Shown in pieces: positions 1-7,392 of a DNA stretch of 18,897 nucleotides (position 1 is its first letter; every line of letters begins with the position of its first letter). The DNA comes from JAIVJZ01 sp035296385 (GTDB taxonomy: Bacteria > Acidobacteriota > Blastocatellia > Pyrinomonadales > Pyrinomonadaceae): assembly GCA_035296385.1 (NCBI GenBank), contig DATHBB010000007.1, positions 1-18,897 on the forward strand. The letters run 5' to 3'. The notes beneath the pieces were generated by a model. It was not told where the DNA came from, did not search any database, and saw only the letters and a list, made by a program, of their open reading frames with translations. A program made the translations under genes and the position numbers.

Positions 1-435
1 GCTGGCGACTCGACTATCACTAAATTCTTCGTCATTCCGTTCCCTTCAACTGACCGGGGCGTTGCAATCGCGCACGCGCGGACGCCGCCAAATGGCTCTA
101 AATTGTCCTTAAATTCCCTCTGCCGTCACCGTTTAGATGCCGTCAAGCGCCGATTTACTGGCTCGCGCGGCGTGCCTCGTTTCGCGTCTCGACCTCAGTG
201 TGTCGGCTGAAGGGCTATGAAAATAGCACTACTAGAGGCTCAAAAGTCAAATGACCGATTCGAGGGCGACGCAACCGAAGCAGGGCGCGGAGAGCCGGAG
301 CGTCTCACAAAACCGGAATAATTGTAGGGGCAGGGCTTGTCCCTGCCCCCTCATTGTCGAAATCAACGCGGGCAGGGACAAGCCCTGCCCCTACAGTTTT
401 GTCAGACGTTTAATTTCGGAAAGCGGCGCGGCGAT
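1..435. other. Left-edge non-coding stretch
   Basis: No convincing gene is visible here. Open frames across it are short, change frame often and run through the palindromic repeat at 323-395, whose spurious translation is Cys/Pro-rich. The stretch lies downstream of the minus-strand efflux operon, so it is probably its 3' flank. No T-run terminator was seen. The first 250 bases are less GC-rich than the coding parts of the window and show no recognisable RNA gene. Confidence 0.5.
323..395. repeat. Palindromic intergenic repeat (26-bp perfect arms)
   Basis: Positions 323-348 and 370-395 are perfect reverse complements of 26 bases, separated by a 21-base loop. Each arm also contains a shorter internal palindrome (GGGCAGGG..CCCTGCCC), so the element could fold in more than one way. 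It sits downstream of the minus-strand efflux operon. It lacks a T-run, so terminator function is uncertain. It resembles dispersed palindromic repeats seen between genes in many bacteria (from memory, unverified). Confidence 0.85.
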
Positions 436-801
436 TCAGACGCGCGGGAAGAAGAGCGTGAGCAGCGTGATGGCGACGGCCGTGACGAGCGCGCGGCGAT
501 TTATGAGGCGCGATTTCACGCGCAGACGGGCGACGAGATTATCATCGTCGAGCGTCTCTTCGCCCGCGTCGAGGTTGCACGCGCCGCGTGCGGCGAGCGC
601 GATTCAGGTCTTTTCGCGCGCCTGCAAAAGTCCCAAGCCTGCCATCCAGACGGGGAAGAAAACGACGGCGCGCACCATGCGCGGCGCGTCGTAGACCACG
701 AGCAAAAAGGCCGCGGCGACGCCCACCGTCAAGGCCACGATGCCGAGCAAACGACGCTTGCGCTGTTCGCGTGGGCCGATGTTGGAGACTTCGGAAACCA
801 T
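436..801 (-). CDS. Small membrane protein with in-frame UGA at codon 66
   Basis: A conventional reading gives a 65-aa protein (801 to 604) with two hydrophobic segments, around residues 18-35 and 43-58, ending at TGA 606-604. The same frame then stays open for 55 more codons to a TGA at 438-436. That second part looks coding: about 84% of its third codon positions are G or C, it has an acidic stretch (LDAGEETLDDD), and it ends in another hydrophobic helix (ALVTAVAITLLTLFF). Read through, the product is about 121 aa with three membrane segments. No ATG with a ribosome site follows the internal TGA. Explanations are a recent nonsense mutation, a sequencing error, or recoding (UGA as selenocysteine). 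The gene lies 47 nt behind the adaptor gene at the end of the efflux operon. I do not recognise its function. Confidence 0.6.
577..606 (-). promoter_or_regulatory. In-frame UGA followed by a strong hairpin
   Basis: The TGA at 606-604 (minus strand) is followed after 3 nt by a predicted stem. Bases 600-597 pair with 580-577 (one G-U), then there is a U-C mismatch (596/581), then 595-591 pair perfectly with 586-582 around the 4-nt loop CACG (590-587). A hairpin immediately 3' of UGA is the layout of a bacterial SECIS element. However, the loop does not begin with the G residues usually needed for SelB binding, and strong stems arise easily at this GC content. Functional status is unknown. Confidence 0.25.
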
Positions 802-848
802 TGAACTCGAACTTCCGCCCGGTGCTCCCGCTACGGCTGCTACAACAA

Positions 849-1550
849 CTACTGCGCCGCGCGCAGCGTCGCCAGCGGCTGCCCGGCCGCGACGCGCTCG
901 CCGACGCGCGCGCTGACGACGCCGACCGTCCCGGCGGACGTGGCCTCGGCCACGACGATTCGTTCGGCCGGGGCGGCGGGCGCAGTCGCAGTGTTTTGCG
1001 GTTGACGACGCGCGGCGACGAGGCCGGATTGTGCATTGGCGGCCGCGCCCTGCGCCTCTTGCAGACGCCGCTGCGAGCGTTCGTACTCGGCGCGCGCACC
1101 GTCGAGATGCGCCTGCGACGCGCTGCCGGAAGCGACGAGCTGCGTCAGGCGTTGCACCTCGACCTCGGCGCGCACCGCTTCGGCTCTGGCCGCTTCGATG
1201 GCCGCTTGTGCCGCGCCGACCGTTTTCCCGGCGCGGGCCAACGGGTCTTCCCCTTTCGCCTGCGGCGCGTTCTGCGCCTCTGTGCGGACGGCGATCTCGA
1301 CAATCGGCGTGCCCGCGCCGACGGCCATCCCCTCGCGCACGAGCACGCGCCGCACCTCGCCCGCCACGGGCGCGTTCACGACGACGATGCCGCCGCGCCC
1401 CGCCGCGCCGTCTCCGGTAGAACGACAGCCGACGGATGCGGCCAGCGCGACGAACGCGGCGAACGCAGACGCGTAGTAGAGCGCGGCCTTGAGTTTTCGC
1501 GCACGCGCGTAGGGCGGCGCAAATCTATTTTTCGCGAACCTGTTTTTCAT
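849..1550 (-). CDS. Minimal HlyD/membrane-fusion-like adaptor
   Basis: The protein is 233 aa. A basic N-terminus leads to a hydrophobic segment (about residues 22-40) ending in SVGC, a weak lipobox, so it is either a lipoprotein or a single-pass anchor. Residues about 54-88 form a lipoyl-type half-domain (APVAGEVRRVLVREGMAVG). An Ala/Glu/Arg-rich coiled-coil hairpin follows (about 110-175), and then a second lipoyl half (TVGVVSARVGERVAAGQPL). This is the barrel-sandwich plus hairpin core of periplasmic adaptors; the beta-barrel and membrane-proximal domains of full-length family members are missing. It follows tolC by 18 nt, so it probably belongs to the efflux operon as an accessory adaptor. 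Its start region derives from a local duplication (see 1518-1585), and no good Shine-Dalgarno spacing is present. Translation may depend on reinitiation from the tolC stop. Confidence 0.75.
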   Translation of the reverse strand: MKNRFAKNRFAPPYARARKLKAALYYASAFAAFVALAASVGCRSTGDGAAGRGGIVVVNAPVAGEVRRVLVREGMAVGAGTPIVEIAVRTEAQNAPQAKGEDPLARAGKTVGAAQAAIEAARAEAVRAEVEVQRLTQLVASGSASQAHLDGARAEYERSQRRLQEAQGAAANAQSGLVAARRQPQNTATAPAAPAERIVVAEATSAGTVGVVSARVGERVAAGQPLATLRAAQ

Positions 1551-1585
1551 GCCCTCTTTTTCGCGAACCTATTTTTCGTGCCCTC
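1518..1585 (-). repeat. 29-bp tandem duplication at the tolC/adaptor junction
   Basis: Positions 1528-1556 and 1557-1585 are two adjacent copies of a 29-bp unit differing at only two bases. A third partial copy (13 of 15 bases) lies at 1518-1532. The upstream copy (1557-1585, in the direction of transcription) holds the end of tolC with its TAG stop. In the downstream copy one substitution turns ACG into the adaptor's ATG, and the other turns TAG into CAG, which keeps the frame open. The adaptor's N-terminus, MKNRFAKNRFA, is the visible product. Confidence 0.9.
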
Positions 1586-3938
1586 CGGCCTCTGCCGCCG
1601 TCGCTGTCGCCACCGCCGCGCCTGTCGCGTTCGGTCTCGCCGCGACGGGCTGTGCGGGCGGCGCGTTGACGAGGCTCGTCGTGGTCGCCAGCGGATCGGG
1701 GCGCACTTCGAGTTGTCGCGTGCCGCTCACCTGCACGTTGTTCGCGCCGAGCGTGTTGCCGGTGGCGCGCTGAAACTCCGCGATGGCTTTGTTGAGATCG
1801 GTCTGCGCCTGCAACTCTCGACCGCGCGCGGCGAGCAGTTCGTTCTGTCTTTGCAGGACGAGGAAGACGGTCGTTGTGCCCGCGCGAAATTGGCGCTGCT
1901 CGCTCTCGTACTGCTGCTCGGCGGAGGAGCGCGAAGAGGCAGCCGAAGCGAGGCGCGCTTCCGCGGAGCGCAAGGTCTGCGAGGCGTTGCGCACGTCGGC
2001 CTCGATCAATTGCTCGGCCTGCGCGCGCTGGTTGGTGATGAGCCGGCCTTGCGCGAGCGAGCGTCCGAGGTTGGCCTGCGCCGTGCGATTGCGCAGAGGC
2101 AGTTCGACGCGGACGCCGACGCGATAGGTCGGGTAGTCGTTGCCGAGCAGGTTCGAGAGCGATTGCGGGTAGCCGCCGACGAGGTTCGGGTTGACGCCCG
2201 TGGTCGTGCCCGTCGTCGTCTCAAGCGGCGCGAATCCGGCGAGCGTGGAGAGTTCGTTGACGCGCGTGCGCAACAGGGCGTTCGCGCTCGTGTTGGGATT
2301 GATCGTCGGCGTGACGGTCGAACCGGCGAGGCCGACCGAGGTGTACGTGCCGACGAGGTCAACCTGCGGCTTCGACTGATCGCGGAAGAAGCGCGTGTCT
2401 ATCTGGTTGATCTCGGCGTTCGTTTGAATCTGCGCGAGTTCGGGGCGGTTAGTGATGGCCGCCTTGACCGCCTCTTCGAGCGGCACGCGCGGCGCTTCAA
2501 GGCTGACGGGCGTGACAGGCGTGAGCGGGCGCGACCAGAGCGCGGCGGTGCGCTCGGCGAGTATGAGTGTCTTCAGAGAATTCTCGGCGCGCGTCACGGC
2601 CTCCTGCGCGGTATAGACATTCTGCTCGAAGGTCGTGACCTGCGTGTTGGCGGCGACGATGTCGATGGGGGCGAGCACGCCCTGCGCGACGAGCCGCTGA
2701 TTGCTCTCGACCTGCACGCGCGCTTGCTTCACGGCGTCAATCTGCACCTGCAAATTTCGGAGCGAGAAGACCAAATCCCAGTACGACTGTTCGACCTGCG
2801 CGATGACTTCGATGGCGCGCTGGCGAAACTGTGCGTCGGTTAAAGAAAGATTCTTCTTGGCGATCTCGATGGTGCGCCGGTTCTGGTCGAAGCGCAGGCC
2901 GCGCAGGAGCGGCTGCGCGTAGGTGAAGGTGAAGGCGGTCGGGAACTGCGGGTTGAGCGTCGCGTTCTGGTTGGTGGTGTTCAGGCGCGTCGAAGAAAAG
3001 TCGAGTTGATAGTTGCCGCCCGCGAAAGGCGAGAAGCCGCCGAGTCGCATCGCGCCCGTCAAATCCTTCTGCGTGACGGAGCCGTTAGCGCCGCCGCTGA
3101 TGGTCGAACTCGTCGGCGTCGTGCGCGTCTCGTAATAACTCTCGGTCGAGAAGATCGGATCATAGACGCCGCGCGCCGCGTTCAAATTAAACTCCGCGAT
3201 CTCGACGTTGATGCGCGAGCCGTCAATGTCGTTGTTGTTGCGCAGGGCGAGCGCGATGGCCTCGTTGAGAGTGAGCGGGAGTTGATCGGCTATGTCCACG
3301 CCGACGCGCTCGGCTGAAGGGAGCGGGCGCGAGGGCGCTTCAAAATTCGGCGCGACGGGCGGCGGCTCGGTCGGCAACTCCGCAGGCGCGATGCCGCCCG
3401 ACGTGCCGACCGTCTGCCCCGGCGTTTGCCCGACCACAGTTTGTCCGGTCGCGGGCGTGCCTCCGGTCGTCGTCTGCGGCGCGTTTGCTCCGGCGGGCGT
3501 GGCCGTCTGCGGCTGTCCCGTAGCGGGCGCGCCTTGCTGCGAAGCATTCGGCGTCTGCGGCGAAGGCGGGCGCGGCCCCTGCGTCTGCGGCGTGGTGCCC
3601 TGTCGCTGCTGCTCAACGCCCGTCTGCGGCTGCGTGCTCTGCTGCGCCTCGTTATCGGGACGCACGGGCGCGGTCGAAGAGTTGGGCGGAAGTTCGGTCG
3701 TCGCGGGCGGGAGCGCGCCGGGGCGACGCTGTTGCGTCGTCGTGCCCGCGGGCGGCGCTTGCTGCGGAGTTGACGAAGGCGGCTGTTGTTGCGTCCGGTT
3801 CTGCGCAAACGACGCTGATGGCGCGCACAACATCAACGCCGCGACGAACGACGCCGCGACAGACTGCCTTAAACTCTCCGCACTACATTTGCGACTCGCG
3901 CGCCGAGCGCACTTAATCACCTGAAACATTATCTGCAT
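1569..3938 (-). CDS. tolC: TolC-family outer-membrane efflux channel
   Basis: The protein is 789 aa from the chosen ATG at 3938, which has a GAAGG ribosome site 6 nt upstream and overlaps the end of the pump gene by 26 nt, suggesting coupled translation. An open frame continues upstream to 4124 but lies inside the pump gene. A signal peptide ends near SASFAQ (about residue 45). Residues about 46-210 are a low-complexity linker rich in Pro, Gln, Thr, Gly and Ala. The outer-membrane efflux domain starts at PLTLNEAIALALRNN (about 221) and runs as two coiled-coil repeats (for example QVEQSYWDLVFSLRNLQVQ and FRAGTTTVFLVLQRQNELL) to about residue 745. A Pro/Ala-rich tail closes the protein. TolC proteins form the trimeric exit duct for RND pumps. 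The family is usually 420-500 aa, so most of the extra length is the linker. Confidence 0.9.
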   Translation of the reverse strand: MQIMFQVIKCARRASRKCSAESLRQSVAASFVAALMLCAPSASFAQNRTQQQPPSSTPQQAPPAGTTTQQRRPGALPPATTELPPNSSTAPVRPDNEAQQSTQPQTGVEQQRQGTTPQTQGPRPPSPQTPNASQQGAPATGQPQTATPAGANAPQTTTGGTPATGQTVVGQTPGQTVGTSGGIAPAELPTEPPPVAPNFEAPSRPLPSAERVGVDIADQLPLTLNEAIALALRNNNDIDGSRINVEIAEFNLNAARGVYDPIFSTESYYETRTTPTSSTISGGANGSVTQKDLTGAMRLGGFSPFAGGNYQLDFSSTRLNTTNQNATLNPQFPTAFTFTYAQPLLRGLRFDQNRRTIEIAKKNLSLTDAQFRQRAIEVIAQVEQSYWDLVFSLRNLQVQIDAVKQARVQVESNQRLVAQGVLAPIDIVAANTQVTTFEQNVYTAQEAVTRAENSLKTLILAERTAALWSRPLTPVTPVSLEAPRVPLEEAVKAAITNRPELAQIQTNAEINQIDTRFFRDQSKPQVDLVGTYTSVGLAGSTVTPTINPNTSANALLRTRVNELSTLAGFAPLETTTGTTTGVNPNLVGGYPQSLSNLLGNDYPTYRVGVRVELPLRNRTAQANLGRSLAQGRLITNQRAQAEQLIEADVRNASQTLRSAEARLASAASSRSSAEQQYESEQRQFRAGTTTVFLVLQRQNELLAARGRELQAQTDLNKAIAEFQRATGNTLGANNVQVSGTRQLEVRPDPLATTTSLVNAPPAQPVAARPNATGAAVATATAAEAGGHEK

Positions 3939-6900
3939 AACCATCCTTCGCAGCTTGCCGCGTGAGCGGGCGTGCAACCTTCGGCGTCGAGGCGACCTTC
4001 GGCCTCCGGCGAGAGAGCGAACCCAGCGCGCCCGCGTAAGCCTCCGAGATGCGGCGACCCGCGCCGCCCTTGAAATTGTTGAACCTGTTTCCCGCGTAGC
4101 CCCACACGCGCGAATCCTTCGCATCCTCGAACAGCGAATAGAAGACCGGCACGGCGAGCAATGTCAGCAGCAGACACAAACTCTGACCGCCGACGACGAG
4201 CACGCCGATGGAACGGTTCGTGGCCGCGCCCGCGCCGCTGCCGAGGATGAGCGGGATCATGCCCGCGACGAGCGCGATGGTCGTCATCAAAATCGGGCGC
4301 AGTCGGTCGCGGTTCGCTTGCAGGATCGCGCTGTAGCGTTCCATGCCGTGCGAGCGCAGTTCGTTCGTGTGATCAATCTGTAGAATCGCGTTCTTCTTGA
4401 CGATGCCGAAGAGCAAGAGGATGCCGAGCGCGGAGAAGATGTTGAGGCGCTGCCCCGCGATCAAGGTTGAAAGAAGCGCGAACGGGATCGAGAGCGGTAG
4501 CGTCAGGAGGATCGTCACCGGGTGTATGAACGACTCGAACTGCGCCGCCAGAATCAAATACATGAAGACGAACGACAGCAGGAACGCGAGCATGAACGAT
4601 TCGTTCGCGCGCTGCAACTCCTTCGACTGTCCCGTCACGCCCGTGCGATAGCCCTGCTCCATGTTCAGTTCCTGCGCGTAACGCTGCACGGCGACGAGCG
4701 CGTCGGCCTCCGAGCCGTTCGGCGCGAGGCTCGCGGAGATCGTCACCTGTCGCTGCCGGTTCAGGCGATCAATCGAAGCGGGACTGTCGCCTTCTTCTAA
4801 GCGCACGAGTTTCTCAAGGCCGACCGTGCCGCCGTTAGACGAGACGACCGTGAAGTTACTCAAGTTCTCGCGCGTGCGGCGAAACTCCTCGCCCGCGCGC
4901 ACGACCACGTCGTATTGATCCGAGCCTTCGCTGAAAGTGGTGACGCGCGCTCCGGCGGCGAGCGTGTTCAAAGCCTGCGCCACGTCGCCCGCGCGCACGC
5001 CTAAGTCTGCGGCACGCTGCCGGTCGATGATGATGCGAACTTCGGGGCTGCTCAGACGGAGCGAGCGGTCGGCGTCGCGGAAGTTATCGTCCTTCTTGAT
5101 GCGTTCGACGAGTTTGTTCGAGTATTCGTCGAGCTTGTTGATGTCCGGGCCGCTGATGAAAAGTCCGAGCGACGAACTGCCGCCACCACCACCGCCGCCG
5201 ATGGCCGAACCGATGGACGAACCGCCCGACGCGTTGATGACGTACTCCTTCGGATACTTGCGCTTGCGGATCATGTCGCGCGTCTGTTGAATCAACTCGC
5301 TCTGCGAAAACTCGCGCTCCTTCACCGGCGTGAGCCTGACCGAGACGTTGCCCTGATTCGGTTGGCCGCCGCCGCCGAAACCGCCCGCGTTGACGAGCGT
5401 GAGTTCGACGCCGGGAATATTTTCGCGCACGTCGCGCGCCACGCGCTCCAACACCGACTGCGTCGCCGCGAGGCTCGTGCCCTGTGGCGCGCGAAAACTC
5501 ACGAAGAAGCCCGATTCGTCTTCGTCAGGCAGGAAGTTGTAGCCGACGTAACGATAGAGCGGCCAGATCGAAGCGACGACCACCACGCAGATCGCCACGA
5601 CGATCCAGCGATGCGCCATCGACCAGCGCAGCATCCACATGTACGAGCGATCAATCGGACGGTAAAAACGCCCGCCCTTCGACGACACGTGCGGCTTCGT
5701 TTCATTCGCTTCAGCAGCACTCTCAACCAGCGGCGTCGCGTGTTTGTTGTGGTCGTCCGAGTCTCCGCCGCCCGCCGCCGCGCCCGCGCCCATAGGGACG
5801 CCTTCGGGCGTGATGGTTTCTTTCGGCGGCTTGATCCAGCGCGCCGCAAGCATCGGCGTGAGCGTGAACGAAACGATGAGCGAGACGGCAATCGCGGCGG
5901 CTGCGGTCAGGCCGAAACTGGACATGAAGCGACCGACGATGCCTGTCATAAAGCCGACGGGAATGAAGACGGCGAGCAAGCTGAGCGTCGTCGCCATGAC
6001 GGCGAGGCCGATCTCTTTCGTGCCCTCAATCGCCGCCTGATATGGGTGCATCCCCTTCTCTTCGACGAAGCGATAGATGTTTTCCAAAACTACAATCGCG
6101 TCGTCAATCACGATGCCGACCATGAGCGTCAGCGCGAGCATCGTCATCTGGTTGAGCGAGTAGCCGAGCGCGGCGATGATGGCGAAGGCGGCGATGATCG
6201 AGGTCGGGATGGCGAGCGCGGCGATGATCGTCGAGCGGAAGTTCCAGAGGAACAAAAAGACGATCAGGGCGGCGAGCAGGCCGCCGACGATCAAGTGCTC
6301 CTCGATGGCGTGCAGGCTGGTTTCGATAAACTCCGACTGGTCGCGCGTGACGACGACTTTGAGATCGGGCGGCAGGAGCGGAATGATCTCCGCCATGCGC
6401 TGCTTGACGCCGTTGATGACGGCGATGGTGTTCGCGCCCGACTGTTTGCGTATGCCTAAGGAGACGGACGGCACGCCGTTCAGAGACGCCGCCGATTGCG
6501 GATCGACGCCGCTGTCTTCGACGCGCCCGATGTCGCTGATCTTGACCGGATAATTGTTCCTCGTCGCCACGACGATGTGGTTGAAGTCTTCGACCTTCGT
6601 GACCTTCGAGAGCGTGCGCAGCGTCACCGTGCGCGCGCCTTCGTCGAGTCGCCCGCCGGGCAGTTCGAGGTTCTGCGCGCGCAGTGCGTTCGTCACTTCC
6701 GTCACCGACAAGTTGTAGGCGCGCAAACGATCCGGCTCGATATAGACTTTGATCTCGCGCTGGCGTCCGCCGAAGACCACCACTTCGCCCACGCCGTCCG
6801 CCGATTCGACGCGTTCCTGAATCTCATTCTGGACGAGCGTGGTCAACTCAATCGAAGAACGCGGCGCGCTGATCGCATAAACCAAAACGGGCTGCGAGTC

Positions 6901-7302
6901 GGGGTCGGCCTTGCGTACGACGGGCGGGTCGGCGGTTTCCGGCAAGCGGTTGATGACGGTGCTGATCTTGTCGCGCACTTCCTGCGTCGCGAGGTCTGGG
7001 TCTTTTTCGAGGTTAAAGTTGATCGTGACGTTCGAGCGACCCTGCGCGGAGGTCGAGCGCATCTCGTCAATGCCGGGCACGGTGTTGACGACGCCCTCGA
7101 TGATGTCAGTGATCTCGGTCTCGATCTCCTGCGGCGCTGCGCCCGGGTTCGATGTCGAAACGGAGACGGTCGGGATGTCGATCTTCGGGAAGCGATCAAC
7201 GCCGAGCGTGAAGAAAGAGAAACCGCCCACCACCGTCAGGATCAGCACGATGACGGTCGCAAAGACGGGGCGACGGACGCAAATTTCAGCTAGCTTTTGC
7301 AT
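3913..7302 (-). CDS. acrB: RND efflux pump inner-membrane transporter (HAE1 type)
   Basis: The protein is 1129 aa, a proton-driven trimeric drug/solute exporter working with the adaptor and TolC encoded beside it. TM1 lies at about residues 13-31. The first porter domain carries DRFPKIDIPTVSVSTSNPGA. TM4 has GIVIDDAIVVLENI near residue 400, containing the paired aspartates of the proton relay. The partner lysine is in GIVKKNAILQID near residue 967. A low-complexity Gly/Ser/Asp/His-rich insert (about 510-560) lies between the two halves, and a run of seven glycines interrupts the second porter domain (about residue 700). After the last TM a basic tail of about 75 residues extends past the usual family end. 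The start ATG at 7302 follows the intercistronic palindrome at 7319-7386. Substrates cannot be read from sequence. Confidence 0.96.
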   Translation of the reverse strand: MQKLAEICVRRPVFATVIVLILTVVGGFSFFTLGVDRFPKIDIPTVSVSTSNPGAAPQEIETEITDIIEGVVNTVPGIDEMRSTSAQGRSNVTINFNLEKDPDLATQEVRDKISTVINRLPETADPPVVRKADPDSQPVLVYAISAPRSSIELTTLVQNEIQERVESADGVGEVVVFGGRQREIKVYIEPDRLRAYNLSVTEVTNALRAQNLELPGGRLDEGARTVTLRTLSKVTKVEDFNHIVVATRNNYPVKISDIGRVEDSGVDPQSAASLNGVPSVSLGIRKQSGANTIAVINGVKQRMAEIIPLLPPDLKVVVTRDQSEFIETSLHAIEEHLIVGGLLAALIVFLFLWNFRSTIIAALAIPTSIIAAFAIIAALGYSLNQMTMLALTLMVGIVIDDAIVVLENIYRFVEEKGMHPYQAAIEGTKEIGLAVMATTLSLLAVFIPVGFMTGIVGRFMSSFGLTAAAAIAVSLIVSFTLTPMLAARWIKPPKETITPEGVPMGAGAAAGGGDSDDHNKHATPLVESAAEANETKPHVSSKGGRFYRPIDRSYMWMLRWSMAHRWIVVAICVVVVASIWPLYRYVGYNFLPDEDESGFFVSFRAPQGTSLAATQSVLERVARDVRENIPGVELTLVNAGGFGGGGQPNQGNVSVRLTPVKEREFSQSELIQQTRDMIRKRKYPKEYVINASGGSSIGSAIGGGGGGGSSSLGLFISGPDINKLDEYSNKLVERIKKDDNFRDADRSLRLSSPEVRIIIDRQRAADLGVRAGDVAQALNTLAAGARVTTFSEGSDQYDVVVRAGEEFRRTRENLSNFTVVSSNGGTVGLEKLVRLEEGDSPASIDRLNRQRQVTISASLAPNGSEADALVAVQRYAQELNMEQGYRTGVTGQSKELQRANESFMLAFLLSFVFMYLILAAQFESFIHPVTILLTLPLSIPFALLSTLIAGQRLNIFSALGILLLFGIVKKNAILQIDHTNELRSHGMERYSAILQANRDRLRPILMTTIALVAGMIPLILGSGAGAATNRSIGVLVVGGQSLCLLLTLLAVPVFYSLFEDAKDSRVWGYAGNRFNNFKGGAGRRISEAYAGALGSLSRRRPKVASTPKVARPLTRQAAKDGYADNVSGD

Positions 7303-7318
7303 GATGCCTCGATAGCTC

Positions 7319-7386
7319 TCAGCCGTCAGTCATCAGCTTTCAGCCAGGCAATTGTCTTTTGCCGGCGGCTGACGGCTGATGGCTGA
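7319..7386. repeat. Intercistronic palindrome between acrA and acrB
   Basis: The left arm at 7319-7345 is made of iterated CAGCCGTCAG/CATCAGC units. The right arm at 7367-7386 is its imperfect reverse complement (GGCTGACGGCTGATGGCTGA), so the 90-nt spacer between the adaptor stop and the pump start folds into a long hairpin in the mRNA. It resembles dispersed CAGC-rich palindromes found between genes in many bacteria (memory, unverified). Inside an operon such a hairpin can stabilise the upstream message or partly terminate transcription. Confidence 0.8.
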
Positions 7387-7392
7387 ACGCTT

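Noticed and set aside
320..400. CRISPR-like repeat at the left edge
   Set aside because: There are only two copies, in inverted rather than direct orientation; it is a palindrome, not an array.
251..694. A plus-strand open frame of 147 codons at the left edge
   Set aside because: It runs through the palindromic repeat and opposite the small membrane protein; the composition is that of a spurious frame.
588..2843. A 751-codon plus-strand open frame across the adaptor and tolC genes
   Set aside because: It is antisense to well-recognised lipoyl and TolC-family proteins, is extremely Arg-rich and has no domain; high GC content creates such shadows.
3929..4124. Upstream extension of the tolC frame to 4124
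   Set aside because: It lies inside the acrB coding region and is Arg-rich; a ribosome site and signal peptide support the start at 3938.
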